Of a DNA stretch of 64,000 nt, positions 1-12,107 are shown piece by piece. The DNA lies in contig JAMXIF010001253.1 in NCBI GenBank assembly GCA_028583685.1, positions 99,586,394 to 99,650,393 of the forward strand, in the 5' to 3' direction. The notes beneath the pieces were generated by a model that saw nothing but the letters and a program-made list of their open reading frames with translations, did no database searches and was not told where the DNA came from. The number at the start of each line of letters is the position of its first letter. Position 1 is the stretch's first letter. This DNA is from Petaurus breviceps papuanus (lineage: Eukaryota > Chordata > Mammalia > Diprotodontia > Petauridae). A program made the position numbers and the translations under genes.

Positions 1-98
1 ACAAGCAGTATGACATTTCCTATGACACTGGAGACAAGGCCATACAGTGTGGCCGTCATGTGGACATTTTCAAGTTTTGGTTGATGTGGAAAGCTAAG
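1..98 (+). CDS. GAD1: GAD1 exon (partial, 5' end outside window): glutamate decarboxylase 67
   Basis: Glutamate decarboxylase 1 converts L-glutamate to GABA and CO2 with pyridoxal phosphate, in the cytosol of GABAergic neurons. Reading from base 3 gives 32 codons starting [20 protein letters not shown] and ending [10 protein letters not shown], which I recognise as GAD67; the two leading bases finish a codon shared with sequence outside the window. The exon ends at AAG followed by a GTAAAC donor at 99. The segment lies C-terminal to the cofactor-binding lysine, which is not in the window. The paralogue GAD2 is excluded by the downstream exons, which read GTVGFENQ and [10 protein letters not shown] where GAD2 has GTTGFEAH and MVSYQPLGDK. 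The GAD comparisons are from memory. Confidence 0.95.
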
Positions 99-1050
99 GT
101 AAACAAGGAGGAAATCCAGGAAGTGGGATAGAAATGTTTTCACTTCCTATTTTCTGAGTACATGGTAGGTATAGTAAGCTGGGGGAGGTAGCCTTGGGGC
201 CACTCACAAGTAATTTATCACAGATAATTGGCAAAGTGGATAACCTACCACTACCAGCTAGTCTGAAGCATGTAGTTTTGGGCAGTGTGGAACCCCACAA
301 AGTCTTATTAGTTAATCCCAAATCAGCCCTTCTGAGAGCTCATCTGTTCTCCTTGCTAACACCAACCCATGCAAACACTCTGCACTCCTGCCTAACTCTC
401 AAAGCTTATGCTTGTCTAGACTGACTAGTTTGTCAATACTTGGACCTAATGAAATATCCAAGACTCCTACTAAGCCAGGGAATGTATAAAGACCAGTGGC
501 TGGCTCTCTGCCACCTGCCTGCTGATGAAGAGAAAAGTATGACACTAATAAGAACAGCTGCTTGTGTGGGGTGGGAGCAAGGCATGTTTGGTCAGGGTTC
601 ACTTAATGCTTTCAAGTTCAAGGTGGAGGTTTACGAGGCATGTTTCAAAGCAAAGAAGACTTCCGACTAAAACCACTGGGCAATAGAATTTTTCGGAAGA
701 TAAAGTCTATGCTGTAAATAGCCACTCAAATGTCAGAAAGCCCCCACGTTTCATTCTGAGCTGTCATATCCTCATCCTAGGACTTTTTTTTTTACTGTGG
801 GTTCTTTTTCACTGTTTAATTATTTCAAAAAATAATATTTTACCTTGTGACAAATGAAGACAATCACACAGTGCTTGGGTTCACACTCTAATATTTTCAT
901 TTTAAAGACTTCAAGTAATACAGATACTTCAGGTGAGAGACTGGATGAAATGACCTCTGAGGTTCCTCCCACCTCTAAGATTCAATGATTTTAATACATA
1001 AATGGGGAGATGATCCATTCCTATTAATATCTCTCTTCTTTTGAAAACAG
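99..1050 (+). other. GAD1: GAD1 intron
   Basis: GT at 99-100 and AG at 1049-1050. Mostly unique sequence. A short stretch at about 930-995 resembles the 3' tail of a marsupial MIR/CORE-SINE (motif ATGACCTCTGAGGTTCCTCC). Confidence 0.85.
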
Positions 1051-1158
1051 GGCACAGTGGGATTTGAAAATCAGGTCAACAAGTGCCTGGATTTGGCTGA
1101 GTATCTCTACGACAAAATTAAAAACAGAGAAGAATTTGAAATGGTTTTTGATGGTGAG
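1051..1158 (+). CDS. GAD1: GAD1 exon: [12 protein letters not shown] segment
   Basis: This in-frame exon of 36 codons starts [20 protein letters not shown] and ends [10 protein letters not shown]. It is bounded by a TTTGAAAACAG acceptor and a GTAAGT donor, both phase 0, so it joins cleanly to the exons before and after. Compared with human GAD67 as I remember it, it has a few conservative differences (V for I, D for E, D for A and D for N), as expected for a distant mammal. It belongs to the C-terminal part of the PLP-dependent decarboxylase. Confidence 0.96.
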
Positions 1159-1744
1159 GTAAGTCATCACAGTCTATCCTAACTATCAATAGCATATGTT
1201 GAAGGCTTTTGTTTTGTTGAATGTTTTCATTAGTGATGATTGTGAGACCATATTTGTCCACAGTACCAGGTATTGTACTCTGAACAATCTTTTAAGTTTT
1301 CATCATTGGTCTTTGGCCCACAAGAATACTACTGTCTAAGACATCTTGGAGATGTTTTTTAATGATGTTGTTTTGGTTGACCCAGAATTCAAATCGGAAA
1401 TGGCATCATTAGACACACTAGCACGTTCACAAATAGTCTTTCCTTTTAGGGATGCGTTCAGTAATTACTTAGTCTGGCCCATCTACCTTTGGGAAAGAGC
1501 ATGTAGAAATCATTTAGGACAGCTGTGAAACTGACCTATTTCCCTATTCTTCAAGGGCTCTGGGAAATGGCAGCTGACATCTTCCCTTGCAAGTAGTAAT
1601 CATCTCTCCTAATCTCTACAATCAGGAATTCATCTCTAACTAAAATCGTCATTCCTGCAAGATAAATCTAATTTTTCCCTCCTCCTTTCCTTAGGAATCT
1701 ATATTCTGAAATTAACCCTTTATAAACTGTTTTTTTTTATTTTA

Positions 1745-1930
1745 AGACCATCTTTTTCCCCCCTGAAACATACCTTTATTTCTAAATATATCCCTCTCCT
1801 ACCAAGAAAGTAACAAAGAATAAAAAGAATCATAGTTCAGCAAAAGTGACATACGGAATGAGTCTGGTAGACTTGCAATGTTCCATATCCATAGCCCTTG
1901 CCCTCTAAAAAGAAAAGAGGGAGGCACATC
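1745..1930 (-). mobile_element. L1 3'-end remnant
   Basis: The + strand reads like the reverse complement of a marsupial L1 3' region, with the CCTCTCCTACCAAGAAAG...AACAAAGAATAAA...TTCAGCAAAA pattern that recurs at 41385-41700 and 42545-42830. It is diverged and partial. The family assignment rests on resemblance only. Confidence 0.35.
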
Positions 1931-3614
1931 TTTTCTTTGGGACAAACTTTGGTTAATATAATTTATATAATTCTCAAAATAATCCAGGATATAAATGTGA
2001 GTTCTGTCTCTCTCCAAAACAAATTCTCAGAGAGATATCTGTTTAACAATCATTTAACCCCATCTTCCAGAGCCACAGCACATGACTCTCTGTCAAGTTG
2101 TCATAGGCATAATGGAGATGAAATTTAGCTGCCAAACACCATTCTTAATACTTGTTAATGTGAGTTCAAAGCAGCTTCCCCCACAAGGTCCCACCAACAA
2201 AATGACTAGCATAAAGCCTGACTATAGTAAAATCTGTGCGAGGAATTAGAGAAAAGAAATCCTGTTCAAATCTTATCCAGGTTGTAGAACAGAAGAAAAT
2301 GAGCATGTACTAATCGGTAAGATTGTTGACTACTCATTATAGAATCATAGAATTGGTAAGGCCCTCAAAAAAGTCACCTCCTCTCTCCCTCTGCCTCCAG
2401 ACTACATTGGATTCAAAAAATCAAGATATTTTAAAAGCAATTACACAAACTACCTTTGTGATGCTTCCACCATTCTTCCAATGAGTTCTTTTTCATCTAG
2501 CCTAGCCTCTGGTGAAATCAAGACTTCAAGCCTCTCATTTTGTTGTACTTCTGGAGAATTTGGCATCTTTGCCAAAGCTTGGGGGAAGAACAGGTGTTGC
2601 TACTGAAGAAATTATAGGGAAATGTGTTTTCCTGGGAAAGAATGTTGTCTTTAGGCAGGACCCTAGGAAGCACCTACTCAGCTTATAGTACTGGTTCTTA
2701 GAATATTCTAATCACAACTTGCTCATTATGTCCTATTACCTATACTCTCAATGAAACTTTGTATGTCTCTCTCCCAGCATTGTACTATTCCCCATTCATC
2801 TTTTAGCTCTGGGCCACACATAATTTATTTCTTGTTTTTTCAACACATTTGTAAAGCTTTATATTGGTGAAACACACTCCACTGGGGAGGAAGTGGACCT
2901 AACTGCTAGACTCATCTTTGTGTCCATGGCCCCTTTGGTATATGAGTAATAAAAATGCTGTGGCCAATCCAGAAAAATGCAGAGTATTGAGTTTATTCTT
3001 TAGTGATCCTATTTGTCATTGGATTGATTTGGGTATTATAAAAAATTCCACTATATATATCCAAATATGTGTATATATGCACATGTGTGCGTGTTTATAT
3101 ATAGTCTCTCACTATACCACACCTTTGATTATAGTACAGATCAAATCGTGTGCCCAAGTACACAGTAGTACATTGTATATTCCTCACTATAGCTCAGAAT
3201 GTTTACTAGGGATGCTGTATGTGTCCTCTCTTTATCAGCTTTAAAATGAAGTTTTACTATAACCCCATGAAAAGAATAAGGATAAAAGGTAACTTTTTTA
3301 ATAGATCAACATCACACAGATTAAAATTTGAAATGTATTAGACTGAGTTAAATGGGATCAATTTCTAGTAAATTAAAATTTCACAACCAAATACAGTTAG
3401 GAGATATGTGTTTATCTAGAAGATATTAAAAATCCTTATCTATAAAATGTTAAAGAATATTTAGCACTCAGAACATCCAAAGGAGATCACAAAACATATA
3501 CTCTTAAGCTCTTGAACTTTAAAATGTTTTACTAATTATTTAATTTTTTTTACAAACCACAATTATTTCCCAATAAACCACCTCCTCCATAGAGTCCTCC
3601 TTTACTTTTTTCTT

Positions 3615-3780
3615 TTGCTTTTTTTTTTCCAGAGTGGGGAAGGTAAGGCAATTGGGGTTAAGTGACTTGCCCAAAGTCACATGTCGAATTTTTTGTGTTA
3701 AGTATCTGAGTCTGGATTTGAACTCAGGTCCTCCTGACTCCAGCGGCAGTGCTTTATTCACTGCACCATCCAGCTGCCCT
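3615..3780 (-). mobile_element. WSINE1-like tRNA-derived SINE, form A
   Basis: Minus-strand copy. The T-run on the left is the poly(A) tail and the right end is the SINE head (GGGCAGCTGGATGG on the minus strand). The body shows the AGTGACTTGCCCAAAGTCAC core and the GAACTCAGGTCCTCCTGACT block typical of the other form-A copies here. Confidence 0.85.
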
Positions 3781-3868
3781 GAAGTCTTCATTCTTAGCAA
3801 TATCTCTGCATACTGACTCTTCATAAAGTTTTTTTTTTATTAATGTTTCCTCATAAAATAAGTTAAGA

Positions 3869-4043
3869 GGGGTGGCTAGGTGGCACAGTGAATAGAGCAC
3901 CGGCCCTGAAGTCAGGAGGACCTGGGTTCAAGTCTGACCTCAGACACTCAACACACACACAAAAAAAGCCGTGTGACCTTGGGCAAGTCTCTTAGCCCCA
4001 ATTGCCCTCCAAAAAAAGCAAATAAATAAAATAAAATAAATTA
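3869..4043 (+). mobile_element. WSINE1-like SINE, form A
   Basis: Head GGGGTGGCTAGGTGGCACAG, core GTGTGACCTTGGGCAAGTCT, end CCCCAATTGCCCTCC plus an A-rich tail. Flanked by imperfect duplications AAATAAGTTAAGA and AAATAAATTAAGA, consistent with L1-type insertion. Confidence 0.88.
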
Positions 4044-5497
4044 AGACAGTTCTCCCAAGAAAGAAGTTTCTCTTTACCTTCTTTCTATTGGTTTTCAGCA
4101 CAATTTCTCATAGATTCCCACACGTCAAAGTTAAACTCACACATTCTCCCTGATTCCAGCCTCTCATTGAATTATAGTTACAACTGCAAATTATAGATTT
4201 TCTGATTTTAAAGAAATAGTAACAGCTTCTATAATCCCTGTCAGAGAGGCTTTGAAACAGGGTTTTTAATTGTCTCTGACTTTTATCTTTGCCAATTTGA
4301 TAGATGTTAGTTAAAAACTCAAAGTTGCATTTGTCTTATTATTAGTTATTTAATGTATTATCTTATATGCCTGTGAATGCTTTATATTTCTTCTTTTGAA
4401 AATTATTCTTATTTTTTGCCCACTTATTTATTGAGGAATAACTCTTAGTTGCTGCATTTTACTCATAGGAGAGTCCTTCAGAACATCACTCAGAGATTAT
4501 CTACCTTTTATATATTATATTTATATTATATATTATACTTTAACAAGTTCTCAGTTTCTTAGATCACTGCAAATTAGAAGGAAGAGGAAAAACTTTATGG
4601 GACAGTCATATTGACAGCAGGGAGAAGTGACAATTAGTGTGGGAGAGGACAGAAAAATTATGATAAACAGAAAGACAAGAACTCAAAAAAAAAATCACAG
4701 CAATCATAAGGCCATGTAATGAAGGGTAAAAAACCTCCAAGTATTCCAGTTGTCCCCGAGGACATTACTGTATTAAAGCACCACATAAAAATGCATGCTC
4801 ATAAATGGGACTCTGAGGCAGAGGCATGCCGGAACCAATTTGAATTAATCAAGAGAGTCAATTGTTGAATTTTGTTTTAACACTTACACCTCAGAAATGG
4901 GTAAACTCTACAAATCAGGGCTTGATTTATTATTTCCTTGACTATCTGAACTTTTAAAAAAAAAGTGATGGAAAATGTAAATAATGTAGATTAAGCTTAA
5001 AAGTGAGTCATGTGTACTCTTTTTTTGGGGGAGGGGGTGAGCCAGTTGTCAAACATTTTCCACCACACTCCTGTTCTGAGTTATCAAGAAAAGGTTCAAT
5101 TATGTTAGTTGTAAATAAAGTGAAATCTGTAAATATTTATTAATCACCTACTATGTATAGGGAACTAGAGAGCAGGGAAGTGCATTATACTTTTAAAAAA
5201 GATTTTCAAGAAATTTGTGTGCATACAAACATTATATCATACATATATTTTAAATTTAATTGCTTAAAGGGATAGTTTTCAGTTATCTGGAAAATGTTCA
5301 TATATGGAATTTCTCATTCCCTGGTGATGCATATCAAATGTTACTCTACTTAGTACATAGCAACATTTATTCAAACATGCCATGCTATTGGAAATCTGAA
5401 AGCTTCATATATGACTTTAAGTAAGAATTTGGGGTTGGAGAAAGCCTTTCCTTAGGTTTTCATATTCTTTACTGCATCATTGTTTTTGTCTCCACAG

Positions 5498-5587
5498 CCT
5501 GAGCACACAAATGTCTGCTTCTGGTACATTCCTCAAAGCCTCAGGGGCATCCCAGACAGTGATGAGAGACGAGAAAAACTTCACAGG
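5498..5587 (+). CDS. GAD1: GAD1 exon: [17 protein letters not shown] segment
   Basis: Thirty codons begin [20 protein letters not shown] and end [10 protein letters not shown]. The acceptor is TTGTCTCCACAG and the donor is AGG followed by GTATGG, phase 0. The [12 protein letters not shown] motif is strongly conserved in vertebrate GADs. The last codon is AGG (R); from memory human GAD67 has K there. The donor lacks G at intron position 5 (GTATGG), so it is slightly weaker than the one at 1159. Confidence 0.96.
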
Positions 5588-6013
5588 GTATGGAGTATAT
5601 GCAATCTATCATCTATCCTTCTGCATTTTCTTTGGCAGCTTAGTTGGCTTGTTCTCATATGATAGTTCTGTTCATCTTGATCAAAGATTTTTGAACACCT
5701 CAGAGTTTTCTTCTTAGAATTATCCTTGTCACAAGGAAATTTAACCTTTGTTTTAAGGTCATCTTGGCTCTGTAGCTTTAGTATAAGGCATCAGTCTCAG
5801 TTTTCATGGAGGTAACACTTGGTATATAGTCAGGATTCATTGTGCAAAGTAGTCTGTGAACATTCCCAGACAATGGCAGATTCTCAGTACAGCACAGTAC
5901 ATTCAAGTAGAGTAAAGGCCAGAGCTCTTCACAACTAATTGATAACTACCTTGAAACTGTCCTGTCATCTGGTTTCTGTTTATCAACCAGGAACATCCAT
6001 TTAAAATAAAATT

Positions 6014-6279
6014 GGGAATGAGCTAGGTGGTGCAGTGGACAGAACACTAGGCTAGGAATCAGGAAGACTCATCTTCCTGAGTTCAAATGTGGCCTCAGAA
6101 ACTTCCTAGCTGTACAACCCTGTGGGCAAGTCACTTAACCCTGTTTGCCTCAGTTTCCACGTCTATAAAATGGGCTTGATAAAGAAATGGCAAACCACTC
6201 CACTATCGTTGCCAAGAAAACCCCAACTAGGGGTCACAAAGAATTGGACATGACTGAAAAAAAGTGAACAATAACAACA
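6014..6279 (+). mobile_element. Mar1-like SINE (RTE-tailed)
   Basis: Full-length copy with head AGCTAGGTGGTGCAGTGGAC, CORE-type middle, CTCAGTTTCC...ATAAAATGGG segment, AATGGCAAACCACTCCACTA and the RTE-like tail GGTCACAAAGAATTGGACAT. About 265 bp, the usual length of the family in this window. Confidence 0.88.
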
Positions 6280-6819
6280 AAAAGGAATGAGATGAAAGGT
6301 TGGATGGAAACTTGGCTCAGTGGTTGAACTTTCAGTTACTTATCAAAAAAGACTGGTATATCTAGCTGAGAACATTACTTGAACCTGTAAGTACACCTGC
6401 ACAGCAAACAATCTGTCCTCTATTCAGAGTTTCTATGGTAGAGTAGGAACCAAACTCTGCTTTTAGTTGGATTGAATCTGTTCCTCAAGGTGGCACTATC
6501 CGGGTCATGTCTTCTATATTAATAGCCATTTTCTTTCTAGTGGATTGCTTTGCTTATAACAGAGTAGAGTCTCTCAGGTTTGAGGGCTAGAGAAGTCAAA
6601 GATGTGTAACCAGTAGTGAAGCAGCTAATTAACATTTAAAAGGGAGTGAATGTCTAACACTAAAACCCAGAACTCAAATGAACTGAAGGGTTTTGACCTT
6701 GACCTCAAAAATCTACTGAATCCCGGCAATATTTCTGTCTTCGTATATCTACCTCTCTTCCTCTTTCTTTCCTTTCGTTTCTTTTTCTTTGTCTCTCTCT
6801 TCTGCATACATATACATGT

Positions 6820-7150
6820 ATAGATGTATGGATGTATATGTATATATATATATGTGTGTGTGTGTGTATATGTATATATATATTGTGTTTGTATATATGT
6901 ATACATTTTTCTGATCCTTCTTTTCACTCTCTATCTCCTTCTCTCCTTTGCTTCTATTCTCTCGATGTCTATATCTATATCAATGTCTGCTCCTTCCTTT
7001 CCCTCATCTCTTTTTCTCACTCTCAATTTCCTCTATTTTTTCTTTATGTCTATCTCTCTCCCTCTATCTGCTCTGCTCTTCTCACTTTCTCTCCCCCTCC
7101 CTATCTCCTTCCTTTTCCCTTACATTTATTCTGTTTTTCACTTTTTTTCC
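6820..7150. repeat. TA/TG and CT-rich simple sequence
   Basis: About 6820-6905 is a degenerate TATATG/TGTGTG tract and 6905-7150 is a diverged TCTC-rich tract. The open frames that cross it are low-complexity and not genes. Confidence 0.85.
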
Positions 7151-7270
7151 ATTTAACATACCACAACCAAAAACTAAAGGTATTTATTTAGTATGTGTTG
7201 TGCTCAGTGAACAAAGTTTTATGTTCCCTGTTTTTAATTTCAATGGTAGATCAGTTGAAGTATTTTTATT

Positions 7271-7423
7271 ATTTTTTAAGCAATCGGGGTTAAGTAACTT
7301 GCTCAAGGTTACACGACCAGTTATTTCTGGGTGTGGTGCTGAGTATCTGAGCCCAGATTTGATCCAGGTCATCCCGACACTGGAGCCAGTGCTCTTACTC
7401 GCTGTGCTACCTGGCCGCCCCCC
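7271..7423 (-). mobile_element. WSINE1-like SINE, form B (right-arm type monomer)
   Basis: Minus-strand copy, TTTTTTAAGCAATCGGGG at the tail side and TACCTGGCCGCCCC at the head. It carries the TATTTCTGGGTGTGGTGCTG block that marks the right-arm type. Flanked by TATTTTTATT at 7261-7270 and 7424-7433. Confidence 0.88.
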
Positions 7424-8270
7424 TATTTTTATTTCTTTAAGAAAACATTCACACCAAATTAAATTGCTTTTTCTATGAATTCATGAATTGAATTTTTGCA
7501 GGTAAATGGCCAGTGAAAATATTCTCACCCCTTGTCTACATGGTGTCATAACCAGTATTCAGTTCAGTGAGGCACTCCATTAAACCCAACATTGGCATTG
7601 AAAACAAAACAAAATCAGATGTTAAGACTAACTAGAATTTTTACTTCTTAACTCACTATTTGGCATTAGATAGTCACAGCTTCAGAGTGCAAAGGCCTTG
7701 GAGGGCAGTAAAGTCAGGGGCTGTTAAACTTAAAATGCCATAGATTGGTCCTTTGAAGACTATGACTTTTATACCAAGAATAACCACGGGTCATAAGCGC
7801 CTGGCAGTAAGGGAAGGGAAAGTCCATTTCTAGGTCTAAATTCCTACAGCATTTAAACAAAGCAGATTATAAATTAGTCTGCAGTGTCATTATTGGGATG
7901 AAGCAAAGCCCAGTGGGACCACTTGTCTATGACAAGGGAAGAAATAAAATGTAGAAGAATATGACATAAGATGGAAAAAGAAACAGAGTAAGAGAGTAGA
8001 AGGGGGTGAGAAGGAAAAAGAAGAAAGGAATGAGGCCTCTATAATGGAAAGTAGTTGGAAAATCCTTCACAAAAGTGAACTTCAATACATGTTCATATTC
8101 TATACAAATTTGCCAACCAGAAACTTAATTTAAAAGTATACTTAGACAATATAGATTGTCTATAAGTTCCAGGTAGGGAAATAGATAGAACTGCAAAGAT
8201 GAACCAGTTTGGTGAGGATAAAATATGGCATGCCATTCTTCAAAAAAAAAACATTCATCTAACCTAAAAT

Positions 8271-8442
8271 GGGACAATTAGGTGGCACAGTGGATAGAGT
8301 GCCAGTCCTGAAATCAGGCTTGAGTTCAAATCCGGGCTCAGACAATTACTAGCTATGTGACTCTGGGCAAGTCACTTACCCCTGATTGCTTTAGTTTCCT
8401 GATTCCAAGCCCAGTGCTTTATCTACTGTACCTGATGGCCCT
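8271..8442. mobile_element. SINE with an inverted partial copy at its 3' end
   Basis: 8271-8400 is a plus-strand tRNA-SINE (AGGTGGCACAGTGGATAGAG...CTGGGCAAGTCACTTACCCC). It runs directly into 8402-8442, whose reverse complement is another SINE head (GGGCCATCAGGTACAGTAGA). The result is head, body, inverted head. Confidence 0.7.
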
Positions 8443-8479
8443 AATGGCTTCTTAGATCCATTCTAGATCCAGCTCTATA

Positions 8480-8695
8480 GTCCTACATAGCTGAGTAATT
8501 CGATGGACAGTATACTATACTGTATGGAGCATCAAGAAGATTTGAGTTCAAATCCTGCTTCTGACACTTAACTAGCAGTGTAAACCTGAGCAAATTATTT
8601 AACTTTTCTGTGCTTCACTTTCCTCCTCTGTGAAAGGAGGCAGATAGACTCGATGGTCCCTAAGGTCCCTTCCAGCACTAGATCTATAATCATTC
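8480..8695 (+). mobile_element. MIR/CORE-SINE-like element
   Basis: The B-box-like GTTCAAATCCTGCTTCTGAC, GAGCAAATTATTTAACTTTT and the 3' segment GATGGTCCCTAAGGTCCCTT are the ordered blocks of marsupial MIR-type SINEs. Diverged, therefore old. Confidence 0.75.
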
Positions 8696-9119
8696 AGTAG
8701 ATTCTTTTTTTTTTAAACCATACCAGAGTGACCAGATGATCTGTCTCTTTCTTCTGAACTCCTGATTAAAATAGATCTGCTGAAGCATGGTAGAAAAATT
8801 TGACTTCTGGAAGTCAACAAAAACCTGGAATCTGAGATGAAAGTGGCTGGAAATTATGGCAATCAAACCATGTGCTTGAGACAGTATATAGAACCAGGGC
8901 CAGTTTTCTTGAGACTTCTAAAATCTGGGGTTCTTTATGCAAAAAAAATACAGTTCAAATTAGATAGACACAGGCTTATGCCACCACTTTTCTGACAGGG
9001 TAAAATTTCTGTCACCAGCTTTATAGATGCTGCACTTAGCATCCCATATCCTTATTCTACCAAGGAGAAACATGCTGTTTCTTAAATAGATTATTCCCCA
9101 TCCCTCCTCCCCCTCTAAC

Positions 9120-9377
9120 AACACCTTCTCTCTGTCTCCTTCTCTGTCTCTGTCTCTGCTTCTCTCTCTCTCTGTCTCTCTCTGTCTCTCTTTCTCTCTC
9201 TCTCTGTCTCTCTCTCTCTCTCTGTCTCTCTCTCTGTGTCTGTCTCTCTCTCTGTCTCTCTGTCTCTCTCTCTCTCTNNNNNNNNNNNNNNNNNNNNNNN
9301 NNNNNNNNNNNNNNNNNNNNNNNNNNNNNNNNNNNNNNNNNNNNNNNNNNNNNNNNNNNNNNNNNNNNNNNNNNNNN

Positions 9378-9424
<47 letters not shown>

Positions 9425-9425
9425 C
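9120..9425. repeat. (CT)n microsatellite interrupted by an assembly gap
   Basis: CTCTCTGT-type repeat on both sides of exactly 100 N at 9278-9377. The N number is a standard placeholder, so the true tract length is unknown. The Arg/Glu- and Ser/Leu-repeat frames across it are artefacts. Confidence 0.95.
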
Positions 9426-9954
9426 ACATTCAATCTCTACCGCATAGCCTTCCCCTGATTGCTTTCACAAATTCCAAGACAACAAGGAAGACTAAGTGCC
9501 ATACCCAGAACAGGACAACTGGGCTTTGCCCAGGACAGAATTAGAAGGCACAAGTGTACTTTCCAAGTTTTAGCAGGGTACAAATAGTAGAATTCAGCAA
9601 GAATAATTGGAGTGGAAGCTATCAAATAGTTGCACTCCACCCTGTACTGTCATCCTGCCTCAGTCTCCTGAGCAGTAACTTCATGACGATGTTTGAGTTC
9701 TCTGTCTAAACCCCAGTGGGACAGTGCTAATCCTATCCAATATTGGGCATCTTTTATGACATTTATAATAGGTACAAAAATTTCATGTTGCATCTCTGCA
9801 AAGACTTCCCAGCTGTTTCTCTATTTCATCCCTCAAAAGCATAGAACATAAGAATCCACTCCCTTCTTGTGTTTATCCAATCCCTGTCTGCACTCTGGAG
9901 TTAGGAAATAGGAATTAGTCAACCAATAAATATGTATCATTATTTTATTGGTCG

Positions 9955-10176
9955 GCTAATTTTACATAGCATTTTAGGGTAGTATCTCATTTGAGCTTCG
10001 TCACAACACTGTGAGGTAGGTGCCATTGTTATCCTTATTTTACAGATGAGGAAACTGAGGCTTAGAGAGGATGTTGTGACTTTCTGAGGGCCCTACTAGG
10101 AAGAGCCTAAGGCAAGGTTTGAACCTACATCTTCCTAACTTCAAATCCAGTGCTCTATCTACCACACAACACTGCC
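9955..10176 (-). mobile_element. MIR SINE
   Basis: The + strand shows TTTTACAGATGAGGAAACTG followed by a GGCAAGGTTTGAACC box, the reverse-complement order of a MIR. Old and diverged. Confidence 0.8.
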
Positions 10177-11314
10177 AACCAATAAGAGCCGTGAGATGCT
10201 TTTTTTGGACACTGCCACAGAAGAAAGTTGACAGTGTGGCTTTTGTCAAACTCCAAATGACTACAATTGTACACGGCTAGCTGGAGCGAATTCTGGGTAG
10301 TATTTCAGAGCTGTATTTAAATAACTGCTGTTGCCTCTGGTGCATGATCGGGCTCTTTTTCAGCAAACACTGTTAGAATTAACTCGGGTGATATGTTGTC
10401 AAGAGGTCCCCTTTTAAACTGAATGTCCCAAAACAGGATCTTTTATCTTATGGTAGAAAATAGAGATATCCATAGAACATGGGCCAGGTACGCTAGCATA
10501 GCATAGTCACCTGGCCTATGTTCTATGTGCATCTAAGAAAGTACAATACTTTGTAGTTCTTTTAGAATACTGTCCAAGGATTTGGCACTTATTAATATCT
10601 GTTCCAATGTATTCTTTTCACATTTCGAAAAAAAAAATCTGTTTTTTCCATCTGCTTATTGAAGCAAATTCTGACCTCTTAAGAGTTGACATTATTAAAA
10701 AATTCATCACCTGGCAGTCAACCTTTTGGCAGTGAGCCCTTTTAGTACTTAGTTTAGCTGGTCCTCAAACAACAGGCATGTATAAACAGCCACTGAGCTC
10801 ACTCAAAGCCCTTCTAGTTTGGTAAAAACCTACTACAGTTCTTATTTCAATGCATAGCCTTTGAGAGGCTATGGCTACTGTTTGACCAGGTGTGCTAGAG
10901 AGCCAGCTTGGGGAACCAACTTATGAAAGCTAACTATTAAATTTTCACTGTGAGCATTTTCACCTTGGAAATTGACAAATACTATACACCAAGGTTTGAT
11001 ATACTGTTCTGTTGATTGTCTAGATTTAAAGTGATGAAGAAAATGTTAATAATGGAGAGTAAACTTAAAAGTGTATTTTTTTAATTAAGAAGGTTGTTAA
11101 ACATTTACCAGGTTGCCTCCTCTCCTGACACAATGTGGTACCAAAGGAAGACCAGCAGAAATCCTCTGGTATAGTTAGACTATAGGCACATTGTCATAGA
11201 CATAGACATGTGTATACACAAATATATATATTTGATCCAGACTGTACTTTAATTGATGTAGGAAACCACCATTGTGGAAACTCCAGCTACCAATGAAGAT
11301 TAACAACTCATTTT

Positions 11315-11460
11315 TAGTTTATAGTCTTAATTTTCTAAGCTAAATGAGACATTGAAAAGTTAAGGGATTTGTCTGTGGTCACATGTTTTCCTGTGTTTGT
11401 CAGTGGCTGAACTTCAAATCTTCTCTAATTCTATCCCTTCTGGCACTCTGCCTCTTCCAT
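11315..11460 (-). mobile_element. MIR-like fragment
   Basis: GGGATTTGTCTGTGGTCACA followed by GTGGCTGAACTTCAAATCTT matches the reverse-complement order of the MIR core and B box. Strongly diverged. Confidence 0.5.
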
Positions 11461-11689
11461 AGAACAACAGCTACTATTAAAATAGGAATTTGCAACATTT
11501 TCCTTTTCTTTTTATTCTTGCCCATGTTAAAAAAAAATAGCAAAAGTATTTTTAGCTAGGTTGTTCTTTCCAAACTCCCCACCACACCCCAAATATGTTG
11601 AATTATTTATGATTATTTATTGTTGTTATTATTAATAACAATAGCTGTTAGCATTTATATAGGGCTTTAAGGTTTTCAAAGCTGTGTTT

Positions 11690-11691
<2 letters not shown>

Positions 11692-11739
<48 letters not shown>
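11692..11739. repeat. (TG)n microsatellite
   Basis: Nearly pure TG dinucleotide run within the last GAD1 intron, about 370 bp before the last exon. Confidence 0.95.
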
Positions 11740-11740
<1 letters not shown>

Positions 11741-12107
11741 CTGACTCATTTGAAAAATATCCTTAAAGGAAGTCAGAGGGAGACACAGACAAGCAGGATA
11801 GCTTAGAAACTAACAAGCTGAATTTGTTATGTGATTACTAAAAACAAAAGCTTTACTTATAAAGATGTTCAGTTTTATATATAATCCTCATTTTCTGTTC
11901 TTTGAATATGGAAACATTTATGTTTGTTGAATAGCAACATAGGATCATCGATTAACAGCTGGGAGGGACCTCAGACACCAATTTAATTTGAGCCCCTTGC
12001 TTGCCTGTCAAGAATAATAAAAACCAAAAATGATTAAAATTTCAAAACAAACAAAAAAGGGATATTTTGGTGGGCCTTATGTATTGTTTTGTGTTCTCTA
12101 CCACAAG

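Larger units (their letters stand above)
1159..5497 (+). other. GAD1: GAD1 intron with SINEs and an L1 3' remnant
   Basis: GT at 1159 and AG at 5496-5497. It holds an L1 3'-end remnant on the minus strand (about 1745-1930) and two WSINE1-like SINEs (3615-3780 minus, 3869-4043 plus). The remaining parts, about 1930-3600 and 4044-5480, show nothing I can name beyond AT-rich sequence and short TA and TG runs near 3050-3105. Confidence 0.8.
5588..12107 (+). other. GAD1: GAD1 last intron
   Basis: GT at 5588 and AG at 12106-12107. It contains a Mar1 SINE, WSINE1-like SINEs of both forms, MIR copies, TA/TG and CT simple repeats, the first assembly gap and a (TG)n tract. About 7425-8270, 8700-9120 and 10180-11300 show no repeat or gene I recognise. 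Confidence 0.85.

Noticed and set aside
6824-7478. Overlapping open frames of up to 176 residues
   Set aside because: They run through TA/TG and CT simple repeats and a SINE; composition is Ser/Leu/Phe low-complexity.
8960-9544. Arg/Glu- and Ser/Leu-repeat frames
   Set aside because: Translation of the (CT)n tract and of the N gap.
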